A stretch of 64,000 nt of DNA from Bacillus solimangrovi (GTDB lineage Bacteria; Bacillota; Bacilli; Bacillales; Bacillaceae_N). The DNA lies in contig NZ_MJEH01000013.1 in NCBI RefSeq assembly GCF_001742425.1, forward strand, positions 1-64,000, read 5' to 3'. The notes under the pieces are model-generated. The model was not told where the DNA came from. It worked only from the letters and a program-made list of their open reading frames with translations, and searched no databases. Both the position numbers and the translations under genes were made by a program. This document shows, piece after piece, positions 54,805-63,575 of this stretch (position 1 is the first letter of the stretch; each line of letters opens with the position of its first letter).

Positions 54805-56481
54805 ATGGATGCACAGTTTCTTGTTTCAACAGGTATGATCGTCGCAACATTTGCACTATATATCGGTATTGCGGTTTTTAACAAAGCGAAGGCCACTTCT
54901 GATTTCTACGTTGCAGGGCGTGGAGTGCCACCAGTATACAATGGAATGGCAATTGGAGCAGATTGGATGAGTGCAGCATCATTTATTGGTCTGGCTGGAA
55001 CGATTATGATTCTTGGATACGATGGACTTGCTTATTTGATGGGATGGACAGGAGGTTATCTGTTCCTAACGTTCTTATTAGCACCACAGCTTCGTAAGTA
55101 TGGGAGATATACAGTACCTGAGTTTATTGGGGATCGTTATAACAGTAATGCAGCACGACTAATAGCTGCAGTTGCAACGATTATTATTAGTTTTACGTAT
55201 TCAATTGGACAACTTTCTGGTTCAGGTGTTGTAATTGGTCGTTTACTTGAGGTAGACGCAAAAATCGGAACATTAATTGGTGTTGTTTTGATTGCAACGT
55301 ATGCTTCATTGGGTGGAATGAAAGGTATTACGTGGACACAGGTTGCACAGTATTTAGTTCTTATTATTGCTTATCTTGTTCCTGTAATTTTTATGTCTTT
55401 ACAGCTAAAAGGAAACCCGTTACCTTGGCTCACATATGGTGAAGTTGTAAACGAAATTGGTGCGCTTGATCGGGAGCTAGGTTTAACCGAGTATTTTGCA
55501 CCGTTTGAAAACGGAACGAAATGGCAGTTTCTTGCACTTATGTTTACGTTAATGGCAGGAACAGCAGGTCTACCTCACGTTATCGTTCGTTTCTACACTG
55601 TATCAACGATGAAAGCGGCACGTTGGAGTGGAGCTTGGGCACTTGTGTTTATCGGTTTATTGTATTTATCTGCACCTGCATATGCAGCATTTTCTCGCTT
55701 CATTCTTATGACGCAAGTTGCAGGCAGCCAGCTTAGTAGTCTACCAGCATGGACGAAGGCATGGATTGATACAGGTAAGCTTAATTTAGCTGACCAAAAC
55801 GCAGATGGTGTTCTGCAATGGACGGAAATTGTGATTAGTAAGGATATCGTTGTAATGGCAACACCAGAAATCGCAAATCTAGGAATCTTTGTTATCGGTT
55901 TAATGGCAGCTGGTGCGATGGCAGCAGCATTATCAACAGCTGGAGGATTAATGATTTCAATATCATCATCATTAGCACATGATATTTATTATCGTACAAT
56001 TAATCCAAATGCTACAGAGAAGAAACGCCTTCTAGTAGGGCGTTGGTCAATTGTACTTGCAACAGTCGTTGCGGGTCTTGTTGCTCTTAACCCACCAGGA
56101 GCCATTACACAAATTGTCGCATGGGCATTTGCATTAGCATCTGGATCGTTTTTCCCAGCGTTGTTACTTGGTGTTTGGTGGAAGCGTTCAAATGGACCAG
56201 GTGTTGTTGCAGGTATGATAACAGGTTTGACAGTTACGCTCGCATATATCTTTGCAGCTAAGTTTGGGGGCTTCACAATTGCAGGTATCATTGACACCGG
56301 AGCCGGGATTTTTGGGGCAACTTCAGGTATTTTAGCCAATGTAATTGTTTCATTACTTACAAAAGCACCTTCGCAAAAGATTCAAGAGGAAGTAATTGAT
56401 TTACGTTATCCTGAGCAAATGACGTATAAAGATGGCGAGGTATGGATACATGAAGACCCAGAAGAAACAAGGATTGGATAA
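54805..56481 (+). CDS. Sodium:solute symporter, VC_2705/ActP-like, with EF-hand-like loop
   Basis: The 558-residue SSSF-family protein has about 13 helices. NKAKATSDFYVAGRGVPP and GADWMSAASFIGLAG at the N-terminus and GTAGLPHVIVRFYTV in the middle are shared with acetate/pyruvate-type symporters. A loop at residues 330-341, DQNADGVLQWTE, has all key positions of an EF-hand calcium loop (D1, N3, D5, G6, L8, E12). Substrate is unproven; acetate or another short carboxylate is likely by family. ATG 54805 follows AAGGGGGAG. The next gene starts inside its 3' end. Confidence 0.9.
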   Translation: MDAQFLVSTGMIVATFALYIGIAVFNKAKATSDFYVAGRGVPPVYNGMAIGADWMSAASFIGLAGTIMILGYDGLAYLMGWTGGYLFLTFLLAPQLRKYGRYTVPEFIGDRYNSNAARLIAAVATIIISFTYSIGQLSGSGVVIGRLLEVDAKIGTLIGVVLIATYASLGGMKGITWTQVAQYLVLIIAYLVPVIFMSLQLKGNPLPWLTYGEVVNEIGALDRELGLTEYFAPFENGTKWQFLALMFTLMAGTAGLPHVIVRFYTVSTMKAARWSGAWALVFIGLLYLSAPAYAAFSRFILMTQVAGSQLSSLPAWTKAWIDTGKLNLADQNADGVLQWTEIVISKDIVVMATPEIANLGIFVIGLMAAGAMAAALSTAGGLMISISSSLAHDIYYRTINPNATEKKRLLVGRWSIVLATVVAGLVALNPPGAITQIVAWAFALASGSFFPALLLGVWWKRSNGPGVVAGMITGLTVTLAYIFAAKFGGFTIAGIIDTGAGIFGATSGILANVIVSLLTKAPSQKIQEEVIDLRYPEQMTYKDGEVWIHEDPEETRIG

Positions 56482-58393
56482 AGAACAAATTTATCAATAT
56501 GTGAAAGGTCATCCCTTCTTTAGAGGGATGGCCTTTAGCCAAGTTATACAACTATTAGAACAATGTGAAATACAAGAATATCATACTGCTGATGTTATCT
56601 TTCAAGTGAGTAAACCGAGAAAAGGAATCATTTTATTACTTGAGGGAGTAGCAGAAATCTATTTGCACCACCCTCATGACGAGCATATTGAAGTGCTAGA
56701 GGTCGTTCAATCAGGTGGCATTATTGGATTTGTCAGCTTGGCGAATTTTATCGGTGTGACGAGTACAACTCGTTATGATGAAGTGGTTGAGTCACGAGCA
56801 ATTGAAGAGACAATTGGATTATACATTCCGTTTGAAGTTTTAGAACAACGCTGGGAAGATAATTCAGTTCAAGCGTATTTGTTGCGTAGTGCGGTTACAC
56901 GTCTTAACGACATATACATTTCTTTAGGAGAACAGATACAGTTGGCTCAGCGAACAGGAGAAAGTGAACGCTTTATGATGCGAGTACAGGACTTAATGAC
57001 ATCTCCTCCGTTAACAGTTCCATTGCATAAAACGGTTTCGCAAGCAGCATCATTAATGGTACAAAATAAAACAAGCTCTGTACTCGTAATGGAAGATGGG
57101 GAGCTTGTTGGGATTGTCACAGAACAAGATTTAGTGAAGCGTTTTATCGTTAAGGAGAAATCATATGGTGCATCATTAGCTGACATCATGACGACAAATG
57201 TTGAGAAGATTTCACGCTTTGATTATTATTATGACGCATTAACAAAGATGATTTTAAAGGGATTTAAACATCTTCCAGTCGTCGATGAAAATGACAATGT
57301 TGTAGGTGTCGTCACATTTGATGATCTAATGCGTAAGCGTAATGAAAGTATGGTAAAAACGATCCAACGTGTTGAAGGTGCTAAGGAAGAGTCGCTTTCT
57401 AGTGTGAAAAATGGCATCTATACCGTATTAGAAACGATGATTAATGATGAAGTTCCTATGACACATACCTTGCAAATGGTAACAAGCTTATATGACCGTT
57501 TAGTGAAACGTTGTGTGCAACTCGCGGTCGACTCGTTAAAGGAAAAAGAAGGATTAACACCACCTGTTGCATTTAGTTGGTATCAAATGGGCAGTTCTGG
57601 AAGGGAAGAGCAGTTTATCTTAACAGACCAAGACCATTTCCTCGTGTATGATAACGGTCTACCAGAACAAGAAGAGGACATTCGCGTTTATTTTGAAAAG
57701 CTTGGTAGTGCTATCGTTGAGTATCTAGAAGTCGCAGGTTATGAACGTTGTAAAGGGAAAATGATGGCAAGTGAGGAGCTTTGGCGTGGTTCGTTAAGCC
57801 GTTGGCAAACACGTTTAAGGCAATGGATCTTACAGTCAACGAATGACAATATCTTATTAGCGCAAAATTTCTTTTCTTTCCGAAAGTTATATGGAGATGA
57901 TGACTTACATGAACGTTTTATTATACAAAATCAAGAAATGCTTGAACGTTCAAAAATCTTTTTGTATCGGATGGCCGAAGTAGAGAAAGAACACCAAGTT
58001 CCATCATTGGAACATCCAATTCGAGCATTATTTCGCTTAGAACGCAAGAAAATTGATATAAAAAAGGAAATATTGTTCCCTTTTCATCATAGCCTTCAAA
58101 TCTTGTCATTGGCATATGGGGTTGTCGATGGAACGCCATTGCAACGTATAACGATGTTAGTAGAGAAGGGAGTATTAAAGCAAGAATTTGCAACTGATTT
58201 AAAGGTAGCATTCAATGAAATTATGAATATATATGTTCGTCAAAAATGGAGTCAACATAAACGAGAGGAAGAAACATCTTCAATTTTACATTTTGTTCAA
58301 ATTACGACTCGGGAGAAGGACAACTTAATGTTAACATTAAAAACATTTCGTGAGTTACAAAGTAGTATGTTAGCTGAATTCTCAATGCATTGA
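56450..58393 (+). CDS. cNMP-binding/CBS/DUF294 nucleotidyltransferase-like signalling protein
   Basis: The 647-residue soluble protein has, in order, a cyclic-nucleotide-binding-type domain (about 20-140), two CBS domains (about 180-235 and 245-300), a DUF294 nucleotidyltransferase domain with GSSGREEQ (381-388) and DQDHFLVY (393-400), and a helical DUF294 C-terminal domain (about 490-640). The layout resembles GlnD-like regulators. It may sense a nucleotide and modify a partner, but no target is known. ATG 56450 overlaps the symporter gene by 32 bases; ATG 56432 is also possible. Overlap suggests coupled expression with the transporter. Confidence 0.9.
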   Translation: MKTQKKQGLDKEQIYQYVKGHPFFRGMAFSQVIQLLEQCEIQEYHTADVIFQVSKPRKGIILLLEGVAEIYLHHPHDEHIEVLEVVQSGGIIGFVSLANFIGVTSTTRYDEVVESRAIEETIGLYIPFEVLEQRWEDNSVQAYLLRSAVTRLNDIYISLGEQIQLAQRTGESERFMMRVQDLMTSPPLTVPLHKTVSQAASLMVQNKTSSVLVMEDGELVGIVTEQDLVKRFIVKEKSYGASLADIMTTNVEKISRFDYYYDALTKMILKGFKHLPVVDENDNVVGVVTFDDLMRKRNESMVKTIQRVEGAKEESLSSVKNGIYTVLETMINDEVPMTHTLQMVTSLYDRLVKRCVQLAVDSLKEKEGLTPPVAFSWYQMGSSGREEQFILTDQDHFLVYDNGLPEQEEDIRVYFEKLGSAIVEYLEVAGYERCKGKMMASEELWRGSLSRWQTRLRQWILQSTNDNILLAQNFFSFRKLYGDDDLHERFIIQNQEMLERSKIFLYRMAEVEKEHQVPSLEHPIRALFRLERKKIDIKKEILFPFHHSLQILSLAYGVVDGTPLQRITMLVEKGVLKQEFATDLKVAFNEIMNIYVRQKWSQHKREEETSSILHFVQITTREKDNLMLTLKTFRELQSSMLAEFSMH

Positions 58394-58447
58394 TAGTGAC
58401 GGTTTTCTTAAAGTAAAAAGGATGGAGGATTGAAGGGAGGGTTATAA

Positions 58448-59110
58448 TTGTTCTGGCTACGTAAGTCATTGAATTGTCCTTTGGATGAGTCACAGCCATT
58501 GAATACACCATTAGAACAACTAAATTTTACAGTATATGATACAGAAACAACTGGATTCCAAGTTGCCACAACGGATCGAATGATTGAGATCGGTGCTGTA
58601 AATATGAAAGGCATGGAAGTACTTGATAAAGACACATTTCAAATCTATGTTGACCCAAACAGAACGATACCCAATCATATTACGGAATTAACAGGAATAA
58701 CGAATGAAAAAGTTGAGGGTGCATGTAAATCGTTATATGGCATTGAACAATTTTTTGACTTTGTCCAAAAGAACGAGAGTGTTGCACTTGTCGGGCACTA
58801 TGTTGAGTTTGATCTGATGGTTTTGAAACACGAGCTTCGTCGGGAAAAGCTGAATTTTAAAAAACCACATGCAATTGATACGTTAGATTTAATTGGATTT
58901 CTGGCTCCTGCTTGGGATATGAGGGAATTGGAGCGTTATGCAATGGCATTTGGAACTAGAATTTATGAACGCCATAGTGCCATTGGTGATGCTTTGACGA
59001 CGGCATACTTGTTTAGTGAACTGTTAAGATTGTTTCGTGATCGTGGATATGATTCTTGGGGGGAACTTATAAAGGAAGCAGATAGTCAATCCAGAACGCT
59101 TTCATTTTAA
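58448..59110 (+). CDS. DEDDh 3'-5' exonuclease (DnaQ-like)
   Basis: The 220-residue protein has the complete exonuclease set: Asp31 and Glu33 in VYDTETTGF, Asp122 in VGHYVEFDLMVL, and His176 and Asp181 in ERHSAIGDALTT. It resembles DNA polymerase III epsilon-like proteins but is freestanding. It could trim DNA or RNA ends, or act on a small nucleotide made or sensed by the upstream protein; the last is speculation. TTG start after GGGAGGG. Last gene of the cluster, followed by a terminator. Confidence 0.9.
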   Translation: MFWLRKSLNCPLDESQPLNTPLEQLNFTVYDTETTGFQVATTDRMIEIGAVNMKGMEVLDKDTFQIYVDPNRTIPNHITELTGITNEKVEGACKSLYGIEQFFDFVQKNESVALVGHYVEFDLMVLKHELRREKLNFKKPHAIDTLDLIGFLAPAWDMRELERYAMAFGTRIYERHSAIGDALTTAYLFSELLRLFRDRGYDSWGELIKEADSQSRTLSF

Positions 59111-59118
59111 ATGGGGAG

Positions 59119-59157
59119 GCTTTGAGCTATTTCATAATAGTTCAAAGCTTTTTTTGT
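59119..59157 (+). terminator. Terminator after the exonuclease gene
   Basis: GCTTTGAGCTATT pairs with AATAGTTCAAAGC (one mismatch), followed by seven Ts. Confidence 0.9.
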
Positions 59158-59679
59158 TTGGACAATCATGAAGAATAATAAAAGGGCTTGCTCATTTAAA
59201 AATACGAGAGGGAAAAAATGTAAGTTACACAATGGAATATGACTTAATTGGAGTTTCCCACTATTTATCGACTTATCTTGGCATATTGGCACAGTTTGAT
59301 TAATAAACTTTTAATAGCAAACCTTCACTCAATAAATGTGAATAAGTTCTAATTGTGTGAGTGTGATTACCTTTCAACTGATAGGTGTAGTGATGCGTGT
59401 CTTAAGCTTAGTGAACGAACACTACAAGACCAATATGACGAAGAGAGTGTTAGAGGTGAGCAGCGTGGGTTGACTTCGAAGAGTGACTATTCATCAACTT
59501 TTTTATACTATCCGTCTTAAGTAAGGTAGCGGCAGTGTATGGGGAACGAAGACTAACGATTTGTTGGTGAGGTATGCTTCGTTTTTCTATGACGTATGAG
59601 CACCTGTTTTTTCTTCGTTGCATCTTCACTAAGGCTTCATTTCGCACTTCTCACATCCAATTTAGGGAGGGCGAGTGGT
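59158..59679 (+). other. Intergenic region upstream of spoIIID
   Basis: About 520 bases without a gene. spoIIID should have a SigE promoter here; CATCCAAT at 59654-59661 resembles a SigE -10 but lies too close to the ribosome site to be used. I see no other strong signal. Confidence 0.4.
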
Positions 59680-59955
59680 GTGCACGATTACATCAAAGAG
59701 CGTACAATCAAGATTGGAAAGTATATCGTGGAGACGAGAAAAACAGTTCGAATGATAGCTAAAGAGTTTGGCGTGTCAAAGAGTACAGTGCATAAAGATC
59801 TTACAGAGCGGCTTCCAATTATTAATCAAGAGTTAGCGAATGAAGTAAAGGATATTCTTGATTATCACAAGTCTATACGACATTTACGAGGTGGGGAAGC
59901 GACGAAGCTAAAGTATAAGCAGCCACCAACCGACAAAGAGAAGATATCAAAGTAG
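59680..59955 (+). CDS. spoIIID: Sporulation transcription regulator SpoIIID
   Basis: The 91-residue DNA-binding protein controls SigE- and SigK-dependent mother-cell genes. The helix-turn-helix is at about 23-42 (VRMIAKEFGVSKSTVHKDL), followed by the basic segment HLRGGEATKLKYK; both match B. subtilis SpoIIID closely. GTG 59680 after AGGGAGGG gives the conserved MHDYIKERTIKIG start; upstream in-frame sequence is not conserved. Confidence 0.95.
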   Translation: MHDYIKERTIKIGKYIVETRKTVRMIAKEFGVSKSTVHKDLTERLPIINQELANEVKDILDYHKSIRHLRGGEATKLKYKQPPTDKEKISK

Positions 59956-60080
59956 AAAGTTACAAACGATACATGGTGATTTCATTTAGTCGGAGCTTTT
60001 ATTGCATTTTAAATATATTGATCAGATGTTCTTATATTTCTTCTCTCACTAAATGAATGAACAACAGTTATAGAAGTTAG

Positions 60081-60108
60081 AGCTTGGCTTAATGCCAAGT
60101 TTTTTTAT
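60081..60108 (+). terminator. Terminator after spoIIID
   Basis: CTTGGC (60083-60088) pairs with GCCAAG (60094-60099), followed by eight Ts. It is 125 bases after the stop. Confidence 0.82.
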
Positions 60109-60425
60109 GATTTTTAAGGGTATGTATAAAATAATCCTTATATCAGTGATTTTTCCTCATGCTCGTCTCTCCTAAGTTTTGGAGTGGTATTTTAACGTCA
60201 GCTGATACGTAATAGAAGAAGCATGCCCCTAATTTATGGGGGATTTGCCGAATACGATATACATAAGGTTAACTATAGAGTGTAATAATTTAGGTGAACT
60301 ACTCTATTATGGAACGGAAATAATTTGTATATTCATGCTATTGCTGTGAAATATATGTTAAAATATATAATTAGTGAACTATGTCTAATGGGCGGTTTTA
60401 TTCGTGAAAGAGAGGATTGAATGGT
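60109..60425 (+). other. mbl upstream region
   Basis: About 315 A+T-rich bases. The only signal I can name is a SigA-type promoter candidate, TTGCTG (60341-60346) and TATATA (60364-60369), spacing 17, about 55 bases before mbl. Confidence 0.4.
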
Positions 60426-61427
60426 ATGTTCGGAAGAGATATCGGCATTGATTTGGGTACTGCAAATGTGTTAATTCATGTAAAAGGTCGAGGAATCGTT
60501 CTCGATGAACCATCTGTAGTTGCAATAGATAAAGTAACAGGTAAGGCGTTAGCAGTAGGAGAAGAAGCACGTCGAATGGTCGGTCGAACACCTGGTAATA
60601 TTGTTGCGATCCGTCCTTTGCGTGATGGCGTTATTGCTGATTTTGATGTAACAGAATCCATGTTGAAATATTTTATAGATAAAGTAAATGTGAAGGGCTT
60701 CTTATCTAAGCCTCGTGTGCTTATTTGTTGCCCGACAAATATTACATCAGTTGAACAGAAAGCTATCCGTCAAGCAGCTGAGAAGAGTGGCGGTAAAAGG
60801 GTGTTTTTAGAAGAAGAGCCGAAGGTAGCGGCAATTGGCGCAGGAATGGATATTTTTCAACCGAGCGGTAATATGGTCGTTGATATCGGTGGCGGTACAA
60901 CAGATGTAGCCGTATTATCAATGGGTGATATTGTAACAGCTTCTTCAATTAAGATGGCTGGAGATAAGTTTGATTCTGAAATATTAAATTACATTAAAAA
61001 AGAATATAAGCTTCTAATTGGTGAACGGACTGCTGAAGAGATTAAGATTCAAGTGGCAACAGTGTTTCCAAATTCACGAAATGAAGAAATTGATATTCGT
61101 GGACGTGATATGGTATCTGGGTTACCGCGGACAGTGACAGTAGGATCAAAAGAAATTGAACAGGCGTTACATGAACCTGTGTCATTGATCGTACAAGCAG
61201 CTAAGAGTGTTCTAGAGCAAACACCTCCTGAACTATCAGCCGATATTATTGATAAAGGTGTCATTCTAACTGGTGGAGGCGCACTTCTACATGGTATTGA
61301 TCAATTGTTAGCCGATCAATTGAAGGTTCCTGTCTTTGTTGCTGAGAATCCAATGGATTGTGTGGCAATGGGCACAGGCATTATGCTTGAAAATATTGAT
61401 AAATTGCCGAAAAAGAAGTTAGGGTAA
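60426..61427 (+). CDS. mbl: Cell-shape protein Mbl (MreB paralogue)
   Basis: The 333-residue actin-like ATPase forms membrane-bound filaments that guide lateral wall synthesis. The phosphate and nucleotide motifs are IGIDLGTANVLIHV, VVDIGGGTTDVAVLS and GVILTGGGALL. LICCPTNITSVEQKAI and the C-terminal MLENIDKLPKKKLG match Mbl more than MreB, as does the position after spoIIID. ATG 60426 has AGAGG ten bases upstream; TTG 60417 is too close to it. Length equals B. subtilis Mbl. Confidence 0.93.
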   Translation: MFGRDIGIDLGTANVLIHVKGRGIVLDEPSVVAIDKVTGKALAVGEEARRMVGRTPGNIVAIRPLRDGVIADFDVTESMLKYFIDKVNVKGFLSKPRVLICCPTNITSVEQKAIRQAAEKSGGKRVFLEEEPKVAAIGAGMDIFQPSGNMVVDIGGGTTDVAVLSMGDIVTASSIKMAGDKFDSEILNYIKKEYKLLIGERTAEEIKIQVATVFPNSRNEEIDIRGRDMVSGLPRTVTVGSKEIEQALHEPVSLIVQAAKSVLEQTPPELSADIIDKGVILTGGGALLHGIDQLLADQLKVPVFVAENPMDCVAMGTGIMLENIDKLPKKKLG

Positions 61428-61500
61428 TTAATTTATTACGTGTGAACGGGCGTTAAGACTCCTATTTCAAAGCTAAAAGCAAAGAAAGGAGAAATGTTAC

Positions 61501-62334
61501 ATGTTAAAAGGCTTCTATACTGCTGGTGCTGGTATGATAGCACAGCAACGTCGGCAAGAAATGTTGTCGAATAACTTAGCAAATGCAAACACTCCTGGGT
61601 ATAAGGCTGATCAAGGATCATTGCGAGCTTTTCCTGAAATGTTAATGCAAAGTTTGAATACGGAAGAACTACCTTATAACAAGTCTTTTAAAAATTCACA
61701 CTTGTTAGGTCCTATTAATACAGGCGTGTATTTACAAGAGGCGATTCCGAATTTCGCACAGGGAGATTTGCAGCAAACAGGTATACATACTGATATTGCA
61801 TTGCAAGCACAAGTACTACCTATTAATGAAGAAACAAATCGTGCTGGTGCGATATTTTTTGAAGTTCAAAACGAAAATGGAGATTTGCGTTATACGCGTA
61901 ATGGTGATTTTACTCTAGATGGTAGCGGAAACCTTGTAACGAATGAAGGATTTTACGTTCTTGATACACAAGGAAATCCGATTCAAATCTTCGGAAATGA
62001 TTTTACTGTAAATGAAGATGGAACGGTATTAGAAGGTGAAGTTCAAATTGCACAAATCAATATTGCTTATGCAAATGAACCTGAACAACTCGTCAAAGAA
62101 GGAAGTACACTATTTGCAGTAAATGGTGGAGGAGCTTTAGAGAGTGCAATCGGTAATAACGAAATTGTGTATTCGTTGAGACAAGGGTTTGTAGAAGGTT
62201 CAAATGTAGATGTTCAGCAAACGATGACAGAAATGATGACAGCATATCGAACGTTTGAAGTAAACCAGCGTGTATTACGTTCATATGACCAAAGCATGGA
62301 GAAAGCTGTAAACGAAGTTGGTCGTGTAAGGTAA
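61501..62334 (+). CDS. flhO: Flagellar hook-basal body protein FlhO
   Basis: The 277-residue FlgF/FlgG-like rod protein begins with the flagellar N-terminal motif SNNLANANTPGYKA and ends with VDVQQTMTEMMTAYRTFEVNQRVL, the matching C-terminal helix. It is exported through the flagellar machine to the distal rod. AAAGGAG precedes ATG. It lies after mbl and before flhP, as in B. subtilis. I did not find a SigD promoter. Confidence 0.93.
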   Translation: MLKGFYTAGAGMIAQQRRQEMLSNNLANANTPGYKADQGSLRAFPEMLMQSLNTEELPYNKSFKNSHLLGPINTGVYLQEAIPNFAQGDLQQTGIHTDIALQAQVLPINEETNRAGAIFFEVQNENGDLRYTRNGDFTLDGSGNLVTNEGFYVLDTQGNPIQIFGNDFTVNEDGTVLEGEVQIAQINIAYANEPEQLVKEGSTLFAVNGGGALESAIGNNEIVYSLRQGFVEGSNVDVQQTMTEMMTAYRTFEVNQRVLRSYDQSMEKAVNEVGRVR

Positions 62335-62348
62335 GGGGGAGTTCGTAG

Positions 62349-63185
62349 ATGAATCGTTCAATGATTAATGCTTCTGTTACGATGGGGCAATTGCAACGAA
62401 AGATAGATACAATCGGTAATAATATTGCAAATATCGATACGAATGGATATAAGAGTCGTGAGACAAGCTTTCAAGACTTACTCGTTCAACAATTTGATAA
62501 CCAGCTAAAAGAAGATGAGGAAGTTGGTCGCCGTACACCAAATGGTATACGGGGCGGTGTTGGTGCTAAGCTTGCTGAAACAGAATTGAAGCTTGACCAA
62601 GGTTCAATTCAAGTGACAGATCGAGATCTCGATCTTGCAATATTGAAGGAAAACCAATTTTTCGAAGTTGCCGTTAATAATAATGGTGTAGAAGAATTCC
62701 GCTACACACGTGATGGAGCATTTTATCTATCACCTTCAGCTGATAATCCAGAGTTATTAAATCTTGTAACAGCAAACGGTGATTTTGTACTCGGGAATGG
62801 TGGACCAATTACAATCCCAGAAAATTTTAAAGAGATAAATATTAATGAAGAAGGACAAATTAATGTTAAAACACGTGATGATGGAGTTGTTACAGTCGGT
62901 CGAATAGCTATGACTGAGGTGATTCGTCCACAGCTATTACTTTCACTTGGAAATAATCAGTATGGTCTACCGAACCTAGAGGAATTAGACCTTGCCGAAC
63001 AAGATGTTTTGAATCGTGTTCCAGAAGAAGTAGCACTTAAGCAACGTGCGTTAGAGAAGTCGAATGTAAATATGTCTAACGAAATGTCTAACTTAATGCT
63101 GGCGCAACGATCTTATCAATTTAATGCAAAATCAATTTCAATTGCTGATCAGATGATGCAACTTGTAAATGGTCTTCGTTCATAA
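62349..63185 (+). CDS. flhP: Flagellar hook-basal body protein FlhP
   Basis: The 278-residue paralogue of FlhO, with GNNIANIDTNGYKSRETSF at the N-terminus and VNMSNEMSNLMLAQRSYQFNAKS at the C-terminus. It is a rod component like FlgG. Separated from flhO by 14 bases with AGGGGGAG, so in one operon with it. Confidence 0.93.
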   Translation: MNRSMINASVTMGQLQRKIDTIGNNIANIDTNGYKSRETSFQDLLVQQFDNQLKEDEEVGRRTPNGIRGGVGAKLAETELKLDQGSIQVTDRDLDLAILKENQFFEVAVNNNGVEEFRYTRDGAFYLSPSADNPELLNLVTANGDFVLGNGGPITIPENFKEININEEGQINVKTRDDGVVTVGRIAMTEVIRPQLLLSLGNNQYGLPNLEELDLAEQDVLNRVPEEVALKQRALEKSNVNMSNEMSNLMLAQRSYQFNAKSISIADQMMQLVNGLRS

Positions 63186-63215
63186 CGTTGTAGTGAAAGA
63201 AGGAAGGGGGATTCC

Positions 63216-63521
63216 ATGTCAGAAGATATTCAATTGAAATCAGACCCGTCAAAGTCGATTAATGAACGGAATCAAGGTGAAATGAAGGAAAGAGAACAAT
63301 TGATAAACGGTGAGAAGAGGGCACTTCGAAGACGTGGAGTTCGCTTAATTCCTATTTGGGCAAGAGTACTTATCGTTTTATTATTAATTAGTCTAAGTCT
63401 TATGAGCGGACTAATGGTCGGTTATGGTGTTATTGGAGATGGGAAAGCAACTGATGCGCTTGACCGTTCTACATGGACAAAAGTTATTGATATCGTAATA
63501 AAAGATACACCAAGTAATTAA
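63216..63521 (+). CDS. EpuA-like small membrane protein
   Basis: The 101-residue protein has a basic, polar N-terminal half, then RLIPIWARVLIVLLLISLSLMSG-type helix (about 43-70) and a conserved MVGYGVIGDG ending. This fits the EpuA family, often mis-annotated as RNA polymerase beta subunit because of its name in databases. Function is not established here. GAAGGAAGGGGG precedes ATG; a terminator lies just after. Confidence 0.8.
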   Translation: MSEDIQLKSDPSKSINERNQGEMKEREQLINGEKRALRRRGVRLIPIWARVLIVLLLISLSLMSGLMVGYGVIGDGKATDALDRSTWTKVIDIVIKDTPSN

Positions 63522-63529
63522 ATTTTTGA

Positions 63530-63556
63530 AGACAGGGATGAACCCTGTCTTTTATA
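63530..63556 (+). terminator. Terminator before fabZ
   Basis: AAGACAGGG (63530-63538) pairs with CCCTGTCTT (63544-63552), followed by TTATATA. Confidence 0.85.
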
Positions 63557-63575
63557 TATAAAGGAGCGAATAATA

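Noticed and set aside
59654-59661. CATCCAAT as SigE -10 of spoIIID
   Set aside because: A start from here would fall in the ribosome site, leaving no leader. No matching -35 is present.
59596-59679. 28-codon upstream extension of spoIIID
   Set aside because: The GTG at 59680 has AGGGAGGG and gives the conserved start; the extension has no ribosome site and no conserved sequence.
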